NCBI RefSeq assembly: GCF_900142135.1
Contig: NZ_FQZU01000016.1
Location: 62,001-126,000 of the forward strand
DNA length: 64,000 nt
Source of the DNA: Desulfatibacillum alkenivorans DSM 16219
Lineage (GTDB): Bacteria > Desulfobacterota > Desulfobacteria > Desulfobacterales > Desulfatibacillaceae
Reading direction: 5' to 3'
This document shows, in pieces, positions 1 to 8,087 of this stretch (position 1 is the first letter of the stretch; each line of letters begins with the position of its first letter). The translations under genes and the position numbers were made by a program. The notes beneath the pieces are model-generated. The model saw only the letters and a program-made list of their open reading frames with translations, was not told the origin of the DNA and made no database searches.

Positions 1-803
1 TGGACCTGGACCTGGGCGGGGCCAATCTGCATTTATACATGGGCATGACCCGAATGCAGCGCAGCATCAACGATTTTTTGGATCGGACCGCCCCAACCCT
101 GGAGAGCATCATGGCCCAGACCAAGCACGGCCCCTGGCTGATCGGCGGGGACAGTTCCCGGCTGGGCGCCGGAAACATTCCGTTCGCGGTCAAGATGCGC
201 CTGATCAAGGCCGTAAAAAACTTGGACGCGGATCACGTTATCCTGGACTTGGGCGGCGATACGTCCTTCAATGTCATGGATTTTTTCCTGTCCGCGGACC
301 GGGGCCTGGTTTTGACCACCTGCGATCCCGCGTCCTACCTGGAGGCCTATAACTTCATCAAGGTAGGGCTTTTCAGGAAGTTGAACCGGATATTCGGGGA
401 GGAAAACCCCGTGCCGGCGAAACGGTACAAGCCCCTGGAGGAGTTGATTCGCACGGCCACCATGCCCAAGGGGGACCAAAAAGCCTGCACGGTGACCGAC
501 ATCCTGTCCCGGGTGGAGTCCCAGCAGCCGGCCTACGCCCAGGCAGTCAGAAAAGCGGTGTCCGGGTACAGCCCGTTTTTGGCCATCAACCGGGAAAATC
601 GGCCCGCCAAGACGCAAAACGTGGTGGACAGAATCAGGGAGGTTTCCCGAAAAATGCTGAACATCGACGTCCGGTACTCCGGCTGCCTTCCCAACGGGGA
701 GGAAGTGGAAAACAGCGCACGCTGCCTGGTTCCGGTTCTTTCCCAATGCCCCCACGGCGAGTACAGCAAAGGCGTTCAGGCCCTGGCCGATCAGTTGGCC
801 TGA
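1..803 (+). CDS. MinD/FleN-like P-loop ATPase, 5' truncated by window edge
   Basis: The reading frame is open from base 3 and continues upstream of the window, so this is only the C-terminal ~266 residues. The first visible residues, DLDLGGANLHLYMGM, match the switch-like segment after the Walker A region of MinD/ParA/FleN ATPases, and VILDLGGDTSFNVMDFFLSAD followed by LVLTTCDPASYLEAYNFIK is the usual Walker B and post-Walker B region. These proteins are cytoplasmic ATPases that position division sites, flagella or other machines, or act as regulators; which role applies cannot be told from this part. The C-terminal half (from about LNRIFGEE) is longer than in MinD. The stop codon is immediately followed by a REP-like element, and the last ~30 bases of the gene are repeated 157 bp downstream. 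Confidence 0.8.
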   Translation, partial: DLDLGGANLHLYMGMTRMQRSINDFLDRTAPTLESIMAQTKHGPWLIGGDSSRLGAGNIPFAVKMRLIKAVKNLDADHVILDLGGDTSFNVMDFFLSADRGLVLTTCDPASYLEAYNFIKVGLFRKLNRIFGEENPVPAKRYKPLEELIRTATMPKGDQKACTVTDILSRVESQQPAYAQAVRKAVSGYSPFLAINRENRPAKTQNVVDRIREVSRKMLNIDVRYSGCLPNGEEVENSARCLVPVLSQCPHGEYSKGVQALADQLA

Positions 804-833
804 AATGGGGTCAAATCTACGTTTGACGTTTGA
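804..833 (+). repeat. Family A REP-like element, copy 1 (abuts stop codon)
   Basis: It starts AATGGGGTCAAATCTACG directly after the TGA of the upstream gene and ends GACGTTTGAG. The same ~30-bp sequence is found at 43404-43433, inverted at 43447-43476, and at 63800-63829, with one difference here (AAATC for AAGTC). Similar ATGGGGTCA-type termini are known from REP elements mobilised by IS200-like REP-associated transposases, but no such gene is in the window. Confidence 0.8.
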
Positions 834-850
834 GGAGGTTTTCAGCTCCA

Positions 851-922
851 GTATGCATTCCCACGCGACAGCCGCGTCGCAAAAAACTACTGCGCGACGC
901 AGGCTGACAGCATGGGAACGAG
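851..922. repeat. TTCCCACGC-type palindromic repeat
   Basis: GTATGCATTCCCACGC at the left is partly mirrored by GCATGGGAACGAG at the right, with an inner GCGTCGC (874-880)/GCGACGC (894-900) stem. It resembles the widespread bacterial palindrome with GTTCCCACGC and GCGTGGGAA arms. A shorter relative is at about 33335-33356 (CCCCACGCACGGCATGGGAACG). It lies inside the insert that separates the two copies of the ATPase gene tail. Confidence 0.6.
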
Positions 923-959
923 TTCAAGGCGTTCAGGCCCTGGCCGATCCGTTGGCGGG

Positions 960-1355
960 TTAGGCGCGAAGTCGCAATTTAAATGCCATGGCTGCGCCCA
1001 ATCCTACGCACCAGGCGTTGATAAACATGTTGGGCAGGGATTCGCCCGGCCCCATGGCGTACATGCCGTTTTGGATGTTGAAGGAAAAATCCAGCAATCC
1101 CAGAAAAAGCAGTCCGCCCGCGCTTATCAGGCCCAAGGTTCGGCCCTTTGGCGAGCCTTTCAGCAAAAGGGCTCCCGAGACGATCAGGCCCACGCAAAGC
1201 ACTCCGTCCGGCAAGGGAAAGGAATGCTCAAAGGCAAAATAGCCGTCCGGCGGGTTTTCAGGCGCCAGCCCGACCGTGAAAAATGCGATCCAAAAACAAA
1301 TAATTCCCGCGCCGGTAATGATCTGCAGCACAGCCAAGGCCTTTGGTTTTTCCAT
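960..1355 (-). CDS. Small four-helix membrane protein, unknown function
   Basis: 131 residues with about four hydrophobic segments (roughly 8-28, 48-66, 72-92, 108-128), the first a possible signal anchor, and short polar loops. I recognise no enzymatic motif. The start has a GGGGGG Shine-Dalgarno-like run five bases upstream. It is the last gene of a same-strand series (DUF2339, DUF3999, acyl-CoA dehydrogenase, this gene), 38 bp after the dehydrogenase. Its stop codon lies just beyond the duplicated ATPase tail on the opposite strand, so the two genes converge. The function is unknown. Confidence 0.7.
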   Translation of the reverse strand: MEKPKALAVLQIITGAGIICFWIAFFTVGLAPENPPDGYFAFEHSFPLPDGVLCVGLIVSGALLLKGSPKGRTLGLISAGGLLFLGLLDFSFNIQNGMYAMGPGESLPNMFINAWCVGLGAAMAFKLRLRA

Positions 1356-1393
1356 TTCATCCCCCCGGATTAGGTTGTTGTTTCTGGCTCTAT

Positions 1394-2512
1394 TTAAATC
1401 AAAGCCGCTTTCCCCATCATTTTCTGTTTGATTTTGGAGACGTTTCCCGCAATGCGGCCGGAAAAGATCAGGTCGTTCAAGGTTACGGCCAGTTCACTCC
1501 CTTCCTCCGGTTTCACGTCTTCTAAAATCGTTTGCGCGACTTCCAAAGCCTTTTTGGACATAAAGCGGAACGCAACCGGAATCATGGCCAGGTCCGGGTC
1601 GGGCGTTCCTCTATCTAGCTTTTCCGCTCCGTGCAGGGCCAGGGCGAACAAACCTTTGCACAGGGAAAGGTAAAGCCCCAGGGCTTCCAGCTTTTCATCC
1701 GACGGCTTTCCGGCTTTTTTCAGTTGCTCGGCCAGCAATACCCCAATGCGGTCCATGCCGCCGCACACAGGCCCCATCATGAGGATGTCTTCCGTATCCC
1801 GAAAGGCTTTGACAATGGCTTCATACCCCTGATTGAAAGGTCCGAGCACGGCGCTTTCAGGAACCTTGCACGCTTCCAGGACGATTCCACCATGGGGCGA
1901 AGGCTTGAAAAAGTCCAGGGCCATGTTTTCGCCCACGGTCAGGCCCGGGGTTTCGCGGGGGACCAAAAAGGCGGTAAACTGCTTTTTCTCTTCTTTCTCA
2001 TCCGTGATTGCGATGACCGCGTACATGCCGGCGATGGGCCCGTTGGTGAGATAGGCTTTTTCCCCCGAGATCATGTAGCTTCCGTCCTGAAGGACCGCCC
2101 GGGTTTTCATGTGCTTGGGGTGGGCGCCGGTTTTGGGTTCGGAAATGGAAAGGGACATGGTGATGTCCCCCCGGGCCAGCTTAGGCAGCAAATCCTCTTT
2201 TTGCTCCCGGGTTCCCATGTTCATGATAAGAAATCTGGCCGCGGCAAGGTGGAGCATCCACGAAACCGTCAGGCCCAGGCTATGCCCCGCCGCGCCAAGA
2301 ATACGGCCGCACCGGGCTATGTCGGTGTATCCTCCGCCCTGTCCGCCGAATTCCTGAGGAACTCCAATTCCCAGAATTCCCGCCTCGCCCATGGCCTTCC
2401 ATATTTCCATGGGGAATTCTTCGGCCTTGTACAGTTGGGCTGGGGCGATGCGATCGGCTGCAAATTTTTCAGCGGCGGCTTCCATTTTACTCACGGCTTC
2501 GTCGGTTTTCAA
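1394..2512 (-). CDS. Acyl-CoA dehydrogenase family flavoprotein lacking the usual C-terminal Glu motif
   Basis: 372 residues of the acyl-CoA dehydrogenase fold. The N-terminal helical part (GILGIGVPQEFGGQGGGYTD) and middle beta domain (MSLSISEPKTGAHPKHMKTRA, ISGEKAYLTNG) are typical of FAD-dependent acyl-CoA oxidation. The C-terminal part ends FSGRIAGNVSKIKQKMMG and has neither the GGYGY-type nor the YEGT-type catalytic glutamate segment seen in the 10297-12144 paralogue, so the catalytic base is absent or elsewhere. The start is TTG, preceded by AAGGAG at about 8 bases; no better ATG exists. It begins 12 bp after the DUF3999 gene, so it is probably cotranscribed with the DUF2339/DUF3999 pair. 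Confidence 0.85.
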   Translation of the reverse strand: MKTDEAVSKMEAAAEKFAADRIAPAQLYKAEEFPMEIWKAMGEAGILGIGVPQEFGGQGGGYTDIARCGRILGAAGHSLGLTVSWMLHLAAARFLIMNMGTREQKEDLLPKLARGDITMSLSISEPKTGAHPKHMKTRAVLQDGSYMISGEKAYLTNGPIAGMYAVIAITDEKEEKKQFTAFLVPRETPGLTVGENMALDFFKPSPHGGIVLEACKVPESAVLGPFNQGYEAIVKAFRDTEDILMMGPVCGGMDRIGVLLAEQLKKAGKPSDEKLEALGLYLSLCKGLFALALHGAEKLDRGTPDPDLAMIPVAFRFMSKKALEVAQTILEDVKPEEGSELAVTLNDLIFSGRIAGNVSKIKQKMMGKAALI

Positions 2513-2524
2513 AATATAAGCTCC

Positions 2525-3937
2525 TTACTGCTTGTCAGGCATTTGCCGGGACAGCTTCCAGGCCATAAAAGCCACGACAACCGCGCCAAGGCACAGGACG
2601 GCCCACAGAATAATGCGTTTCCAGGGCAAAGGGGGCTTGGGCGGCGTTAAGGCGGCCTGACCTCCCAGTTCGAACTCACGGCCGGGATTGGCGGGCTTGA
2701 TCAGGTTCGGCATGTTGTTCAGGGAAAGGCCCGACAGCAAAGGATCCACCAGGGCGTCCCCCTTTTTGTATTTATAGCTGCCGAAGGCCAGGGTAAAAGG
2801 CGGCTCTCCCTGGGCCACAAAGCATATGGTATGGGGCTGATATCCGATTTTGAAGGCAGGCAGGCCGGGCCCCATGCCGCCTTCCCCCTGATTGACCGCC
2901 AGCTTCCAGTACAGGGCGCCCTTGGGCTCGAAGGTTATGGTTTCGTTGGCGATCCGGGTTCCGTCCACGTTCAGGTCGTAGATCAGGCCGGAAAACATTT
3001 TGGCCCAAGGCCTATCTACCGCATCCCGGCAAAACAGGCTGGCCTTGACCAGGGTGTTTTTCTGGGGCAGGGCGACCTCCACGCTTTGGACCGGAAAACG
3101 TCCGGGGCACTGGAACAGATACTCCTGGGGCTCCTCCCCGCGGACAGCCTGCAAATCCATGGTTCGCGTCTTGGGCTCCGTTTTGGCCACCTTTTTACGG
3201 TCCTTGCGAAAACGGGCGACCACTTTGTTCAGGACGGCGCCTTCCTTGCCCTTGGGCCAGGTCAGTTTGAGATATTTGTCCATGCTTCCGGGAAGCGGAA
3301 TCTCATTGCGAATCAGCTTGTGCTCGCCGAATGTCATGTCCGCCAGGGCTGCATTATGGGCGATCCTGCGCCAGTTGGACAGGTCTGAACCGGCGAAAAC
3401 GTCCACTTTGGATACAAACCCGTTTTCGGTGTGGGACCACTCCAGGGTCAGCAAGTCCAGGCGTTTTTGCCGGTCGCCGTCGTCCGTCATGAAAGCGGAG
3501 ACGTCCAGGATATAATATGAGATGTACGAATCCTCGCCCGCCTGGGCGCCGCCGTTAATATTCACCAGGGCGCCTTTGCCGTCGGTTTCAATCCGGATGT
3601 TAACCGACGATTCCCTGCCGTCGGCTGTCGCCAACACGGGAAAAAGCGGCAAAGCGCTTTCCGTATATACGGGCTGAATGCTTTTTACCTCGGACGGGCT
3701 TTTCAGCAGCGTGTGGGGAACCACCTGCTCGCCGCCGTTGAAAATGCGGACGTCTCCCAATGCCGGGTCCATAATCCAGTTATACACCGCGTCCGGAGTT
3801 TCAAGCCGATAAATCGCCGACTCCCCTGGAGTCTCCAGGGCTATTCCGTAGGCGAAGTCGTTGGGGGCGGGCTGGCAAAAGCCGGTTGCAGCCAGGCCCA
3901 GGAAAAATACCAATGCGGTTTTAACGAGGGTCTTCAT
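2525..3937 (-). CDS. DUF3999 family envelope protein
   Basis: 470 residues with an N-terminal signal peptide (KTALVFFLGLAATGFCQ), a long predicted periplasmic beta-rich region, and one C-terminal transmembrane helix (about 440-460, IILWAVLCLGAVVVAFMAW) followed by a short basic tail. This layout and its position beside a DUF2339 protein match the DUF3999 family, whose members usually occur with DUF2339 membrane proteins. The biochemical role is unknown; envelope or polysaccharide-related work is only a guess. It overlaps the preceding DUF2339 gene by 4 bp (ATGA), which supports translational coupling, and is followed closely by the acyl-CoA dehydrogenase gene. Confidence 0.8.
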   Translation of the reverse strand: MKTLVKTALVFFLGLAATGFCQPAPNDFAYGIALETPGESAIYRLETPDAVYNWIMDPALGDVRIFNGGEQVVPHTLLKSPSEVKSIQPVYTESALPLFPVLATADGRESSVNIRIETDGKGALVNINGGAQAGEDSYISYYILDVSAFMTDDGDRQKRLDLLTLEWSHTENGFVSKVDVFAGSDLSNWRRIAHNAALADMTFGEHKLIRNEIPLPGSMDKYLKLTWPKGKEGAVLNKVVARFRKDRKKVAKTEPKTRTMDLQAVRGEEPQEYLFQCPGRFPVQSVEVALPQKNTLVKASLFCRDAVDRPWAKMFSGLIYDLNVDGTRIANETITFEPKGALYWKLAVNQGEGGMGPGLPAFKIGYQPHTICFVAQGEPPFTLAFGSYKYKKGDALVDPLLSGLSLNNMPNLIKPANPGREFELGGQAALTPPKPPLPWKRIILWAVLCLGAVVVAFMAWKLSRQMPDKQ

Positions 3938-6852
3938 AAATTTTCATCCTTGATTTGCTGGGGAGGCAAAGGCGCCGTATACCCTATGACCACCATGAGA
4001 AGTCCGGCCCCGATAAAGGACGCCACTCTCCATAAGGCCCCGGAATGGGAAAGATCGACAAAGAACAATTTGACCGTCACCACGCCGATCAATCCGGCGC
4101 CCGCAAACCAGACCATCCGCCAGCCTTTTTTGCTGGCTGCGCCGGTCAGGCCCACGGCCCACAAGGTCCAGAACAGGGAGAGGGCCATCTGGAACAGCAT
4201 GGAATCCCACAGCCTGTTAAAACGGATGTCCGCGAAATTCACGACGGACCTGCAGAGAATCGCGTTGCTCACAATAAAAACCAGCAGCCCTAAAAACCCA
4301 AAGCAAAGTATTTTAAACCCGTGATCGTCCACCGCCTTCCAGGGGCTTTGCTTGAAGCCCGCGGCCGCGCCGAATAAAACAATGAGCACAAAGGCCTGGG
4401 TAAGCTCCAGGGGATTGATGACCGGTATGTACGGCAATGGCTTGGGATCTCCCGGATGCACAATGGCCGCTATGCACCATATGAGGCAAAAGGCCAGGAT
4501 CGGCCAAAGCACGCCGCCTCTGTATAAAGACCTGTTCCATGATACGGGCCAGCCAAGGCGATTTCCTCGAAAGAGCAGCAAGCCTGCGAACAGGCCGGGA
4601 ATCAAGCCCCAGGCAACCATGGGCCAGACCTTGGAGCCTTTGACCAACTCATCCAAGCCCCAGGAGGCCTGGGCCGCCAAAAGGAGGATGACCAGCCAGC
4701 AGCCTAAAGCGTGCCAGGCTTTGGAGGCTTTTTTCGGCGCTTCGTCCTCATGCTGTTTTAAAATAAAATACAAGGCCGCCAGGGCGCAGGGCCATGCCGT
4801 CCAGCCGAGTTTGGCTAAGGGGTTGTCGTGGTAGAAGCCTTTGTCCAGTCCAAGCCAGTAGAACAAGGCCAGGGCCGGTGCGAAGCTAACAAGGGCATAG
4901 CCCATGGCTTTCCAATCCAGTTTTTTGATGAGGGCATGCATGGCCAGGGCCGTGGCTGTTATAAACAACAGGGCCATGTTGGCCGTGTAGGAGGCGGCCT
5001 CCCAATAGTCCATGGTGTGGGGAACATGCAGCTCCACCTCCCGCAGGCCTCCGGCCAGCCACCATAAAACGCCCCATCCCAAAAAAACAAGGTGCAGGGG
5101 CTTTTCCATCTCTCCTGCTGCGTCCTTGTGCTTGTAATAGAAATAGGACGAAAACAGCCCGCCCAAAGCCACAAAAGCGAAGCCCAGGCAGTCGCTGTTC
5201 ACCACTGGCGTCAAATGGCGGGAATGCCCCAGGTTTTCCATCAGGAAAACGGCCCCGGCCAATTGCAGAAGGAAACCAAAGAAGCGGGCGAACACCCGGT
5301 TCTGGCGAATGCCTATCCAGATCAATCCAGCCCCTTCAAAGGCGTAAATGGCGGAGGTCCACTTGCCGCTCAGCCCCAAAGGAATCGCCAGGCTGACGAA
5401 AATCAGGCACAATGCCAAAAACGATTCCGTAAGCACTTGCAGCCCGGGAATTTGCTTCTTCCACAGGGCCTTGGTTAAAATCAGGTAAAAAATGCTGGCG
5501 CCCAGAGCCGTATAGGCCAGCCCGTAAGGAATGTGCCTGACGAGAACGGATTGAAAGGCGAAGGCCACAATGGGCGTGCCGAAAACCAGGGTCCCGTCCA
5601 CAAAGCCCCGCAAATGGACCGGCTGGCGCAGAGCGAACAAGACCGCGATGCTCTCGTAAAACACAAAGAATATAATCAGGAAAGGTTCGGTGGAGGCGAA
5701 AAGCTCCGGCTTGTAATGGTTGGCCCCCCATAAGCCGGCCACGCCGAAAGTGAACATAAAGCCCAGCAGGTTCAACTCGCGCCAGGATTTATACCAGGCC
5801 ACGCCGAGAATGCCCAACCCAAGCACCGCGTAATACGAAAACAAGATGACGTGCTGCCCGGCGCCCGAGGAAGTCAGCACAGGCGCCAGAAAGCCGCCTG
5901 CCATGCCGAGAAAGGCCGTGGCCCGGGCGTCCTGAAAAACCGCCACAGCGCCCATCAGCCCCACCAAGACGACCATCAACCCGAAAGCCATGCCCAAAGG
6001 CATCAAGTGGTACAGCTTGGCTGCAAAAAACACGGTCATATATAGAATGCCGATGCCGCCGCCTTGCAGCAAAAGCGCAAAGCCTCTCCGCCTCTCCCGC
6101 AGGCGAAATCCCAGGATGGTCAGGACCATGGCGAAGACGGCCACTGCCATAAACCGGTATTCTATGGCCACGTGATACCGCGTCGAGGCGTACTTGAGCA
6201 AAAAGGCAACGCCGAAAAACAGGACGATGATTCCTATCCTCGCCACAACGTTGCCTGTGGTGAAGAAATTCTTGATAAACTCGCCAACTTTTGCCGCGCC
6301 TTGCTCGATGGAGCTGGCCTGACGCTTTGAAAACGGCTCCGGGCTTGCAACCGGCCTGGCTTGCGGCCTGGGCGGGATGGGAGGCGGCGTTGGCTTGGAA
6401 GTCTCTTCGGCGTGCTGCTTTTTCATCGCTGCCTGTTTGGCGGCGGCAGGCTCGTCAGCTGGCTTGACAATGGTTTGGGGGGCTTCATATTGCGGCGCAG
6501 GCCGCTGTTTATCAAGGCCAGGGGAGGGTTCCGGCTGAAGTTCTTCCTGCGGCGCGGCTGGGGCTGCCGGGGCGGCCTCCTCATCCTTTTGCTTGGACCG
6601 GGCCGCGCGCATGGCCCTTATGTCCGTTTGCATTTGGGCCAGCTTGGACTCCAGAGAGTTGATTCTTTCAAGCAGCCTCGGAACTCGTCCCAAGATCGCC
6701 CCCACATAGGCGCCTAGTACAAAGCCGCCCAGCCCAAAGATAAAGGCCAGGCTAAAGCCGATGTGGAGGACCTCATAACCGATGGCGGCGCCTATCAGGC
6801 CGCAAATCAGCATGAATAGCACTCCGAATGATAAGCCGAAGATAATCGCCAC
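3934..6852 (-). CDS. DUF2339 family polytopic membrane protein
   Basis: 972 residues. Two N-terminal hydrophobic segments (1-55) are followed by a coiled-coil stretch (LERINSLESKLAQMQTDIRAM), a Pro/Ala/Gln-rich cytoplasmic linker (about 80-180) and then some two dozen hydrophobic helices to the C-terminus. This is the architecture of DUF2339 proteins. The start is GTG, with an AAGGGGGG run just upstream. It leads the operon with DUF3999 (4-bp overlap), the acyl-CoA dehydrogenase and the small membrane protein. The function is not established for the family, and no catalytic motif is visible to me. Confidence 0.85.
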   Translation of the reverse strand: MAIIFGLSFGVLFMLICGLIGAAIGYEVLHIGFSLAFIFGLGGFVLGAYVGAILGRVPRLLERINSLESKLAQMQTDIRAMRAARSKQKDEEAAPAAPAAPQEELQPEPSPGLDKQRPAPQYEAPQTIVKPADEPAAAKQAAMKKQHAEETSKPTPPPIPPRPQARPVASPEPFSKRQASSIEQGAAKVGEFIKNFFTTGNVVARIGIIVLFFGVAFLLKYASTRYHVAIEYRFMAVAVFAMVLTILGFRLRERRRGFALLLQGGGIGILYMTVFFAAKLYHLMPLGMAFGLMVVLVGLMGAVAVFQDARATAFLGMAGGFLAPVLTSSGAGQHVILFSYYAVLGLGILGVAWYKSWRELNLLGFMFTFGVAGLWGANHYKPELFASTEPFLIIFFVFYESIAVLFALRQPVHLRGFVDGTLVFGTPIVAFAFQSVLVRHIPYGLAYTALGASIFYLILTKALWKKQIPGLQVLTESFLALCLIFVSLAIPLGLSGKWTSAIYAFEGAGLIWIGIRQNRVFARFFGFLLQLAGAVFLMENLGHSRHLTPVVNSDCLGFAFVALGGLFSSYFYYKHKDAAGEMEKPLHLVFLGWGVLWWLAGGLREVELHVPHTMDYWEAASYTANMALLFITATALAMHALIKKLDWKAMGYALVSFAPALALFYWLGLDKGFYHDNPLAKLGWTAWPCALAALYFILKQHEDEAPKKASKAWHALGCWLVILLLAAQASWGLDELVKGSKVWPMVAWGLIPGLFAGLLLFRGNRLGWPVSWNRSLYRGGVLWPILAFCLIWCIAAIVHPGDPKPLPYIPVINPLELTQAFVLIVLFGAAAGFKQSPWKAVDDHGFKILCFGFLGLLVFIVSNAILCRSVVNFADIRFNRLWDSMLFQMALSLFWTLWAVGLTGAASKKGWRMVWFAGAGLIGVVTVKLFFVDLSHSGALWRVASFIGAGLLMVVIGYTAPLPPQQIKDENL

Positions 6853-7054
6853 GCGCCCCCCTTATTGTTGCCGGATGAATGAAAGAATATGAAAAAACTC
6901 AGCCAAGCATATAAAAAACCGGCGTTTTTTGAAAGGCGATTTTTTCCTTGCTGTGACCGAACAAAGCTAACGCCGCCTATAAATATTGAATTCAACCGCC
7001 GCCGCCAAATGAAACAATGTAGTCACAAGGCTTGCCCTGCTTTTTTTAGGGTGG

Positions 7055-7081
7055 CCCAGGCAGCGCAGTTTGCTGCCTGGG
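7055..7081. repeat. Family C palindrome (CCCAGGCAGC)
   Basis: Perfect 10-bp arms CCCAGGCAGC (7055-7064) and GCTGCCTGGG (7072-7081) with a 7-base loop. The same hairpin with the same loop length is at 40020-40046, and degenerate relatives lie at 12268-12338, 33169-33245 and 33421-33473. It is a dispersed intergenic repeat. Confidence 0.75.
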
Positions 7082-7322
7082 GCCGAAGGCCGAAAGGTGC
7101 GTCCGGAATAGAAAGTTGGTTTGGGGAGGGGCGGCGGGCGCATGGCGTAGGTTGAATTCCGGTTTTTGTCTGGTTTTGAAAAGGGCGCCTGTCCTGCCAT
7201 CCGGTTTTCATCCTTCGAACGCAGGAATCCAGCTTTCTTCCTCGTTCCCCTATTGTCACTTGGTCCGGGCGGTCAATTTTTCTGCGCAAATTTTTTTTTG
7301 AACGCCCGGTCGTGGTTCTTGC

Positions 7323-7351
7323 TTGACAGGAAGTCGGGTTTTCTTTAGTCT
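7323..7351 (+). promoter_or_regulatory. Predicted sigma70-type promoter of the TetR gene
   Basis: TTGACA at 7323-7328 and TAGTCT at 7346-7351 are separated by 17 bases. The predicted transcription start, near 7358, falls inside the palindrome at 7351-7369, as expected for an autorepressed TetR gene. Confidence 0.6.
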
Positions 7352-7369
7352 TTCGACCGAGGGTCGAAA
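7351..7369. promoter_or_regulatory. Palindromic operator, probable TetR autoregulation site
   Basis: TTTCGACC (7351-7358), GAG, GGTCGAAA (7362-7369) is a perfect 8+8 inverted repeat. It begins at the last base of the -10 box and ends 7 bp before the chosen ATG. Its position over the start of transcription suggests repression by the adjacent regulator. Confidence 0.7.
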
Positions 7370-7376
7370 ATCAACC

Positions 7377-8012
7377 ATGGGTAGGAAAAAACCGTCTATG
7401 CCGAAAATATCTTTCAGACAGCAGAGATATAACAAAAAACAGCAGCAAATTCTTGAAAACGCCGCGCAGCTTTTTGCGCAAAAAGGCTTTGGAGAGGTTT
7501 CCCTGGAGGAAATCGCCGCCAAGCTCCAATTATCCAAAGCCAGCCTGTATCATTATATAAAAAGCAAGGACGACATTCTGTTTCAGCTTCATATGCAGGC
7601 CATGACCGAAAGCGCGGAGGCGCTGCAGAAGGTTGTGGATTCGGAAGTTCCCTTGCTGGAGAAGCTGCGCAAAGCCATCAGGACGCTGGTGTTTATAGCA
7701 ACGCGCAACGAGGTGTTGGCTTCCTATAGGATGGAATCCCGGTTTTTGCCCAAAAAGATGCGTCCCCAGGTCGTGGAAAAAAGAGACCAGATTCTGGAAT
7801 GTATTCAACAGCTTATTCGGGAAGGGCAGGAAGCGGGCCTGGTCCATTGCAAGGACTGGCGGATATCCGCGTTCGCAGCCATGGGGGCCATGAACTGGGT
7901 TCCCATGTGGTACTCGCCTTCCGGGCGTCTTTCTCCGGAGGAAATCGCGGATGTCATGGAAGAATTTATTTTCAGGGGGTTTGGGTTCAATGCGGATACC
8001 GCCCCCGAATAA
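7377..8012 (+). CDS. TetR/AcrR family transcriptional regulator
   Basis: 211 residues from the chosen ATG. The N-terminal DNA-binding domain is clear: ILENAAQLFAQKGFGEVSLEEIAAKLQLSKASLYHYIKSKDDIL has the helix-turn-helix and the YHYIKSKDD end typical of TetR proteins. The C-terminal ligand-binding part is helical and resembles regulators of fatty-acid genes, but the ligand is not predictable. A longer frame from 7323 would start upstream of the predicted transcription start, so I reject it; 7398 is an alternative ATG. It is followed on the same strand by the FadH-like gene, 75 bp away, and may control it as well as itself. Confidence 0.88.
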   Translation: MGRKKPSMPKISFRQQRYNKKQQQILENAAQLFAQKGFGEVSLEEIAAKLQLSKASLYHYIKSKDDILFQLHMQAMTESAEALQKVVDSEVPLLEKLRKAIRTLVFIATRNEVLASYRMESRFLPKKMRPQVVEKRDQILECIQQLIREGQEAGLVHCKDWRISAFAAMGAMNWVPMWYSPSGRLSPEEIADVMEEFIFRGFGFNADTAPE

Positions 8013-8087
8013 AAAAGCGCACACAAACAGCGGACCGGCACTTTAAGGTTCACGCTTTCCAACCACAAAACAGAGGGGTGATTCATC

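Larger units (their letters stand above)
769..956. repeat. Duplicated 3' gene tail flanking a short palindromic insert
   Basis: Bases 769-799, the 3' end of the ATPase gene, recur at 926-956 with one mismatch in 31. In the same frame the second copy reads GVQALADPLAG followed by a stop, a plausible original C-terminus of the ATPase. The DNA between the copies (800-925) contains the present stop codon, a family A element and a TTCCCACGC-type palindrome. This looks like insertion of a short repetitive element with a long target duplication, or a repeat-mediated duplication. No transposase is present. Confidence 0.7.
6853..7376. other. Intergenic region between divergent DUF2339 and TetR genes
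   Basis: It holds the upstream region of the minus-strand DUF2339 operon, a family C palindrome (7055-7081) and, at the right end, the promoter and operator of the TetR gene. Bases 7087-7320 show no convincing gene or structured element; the short open frames there lack ribosome binding sites. Confidence 0.6.
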
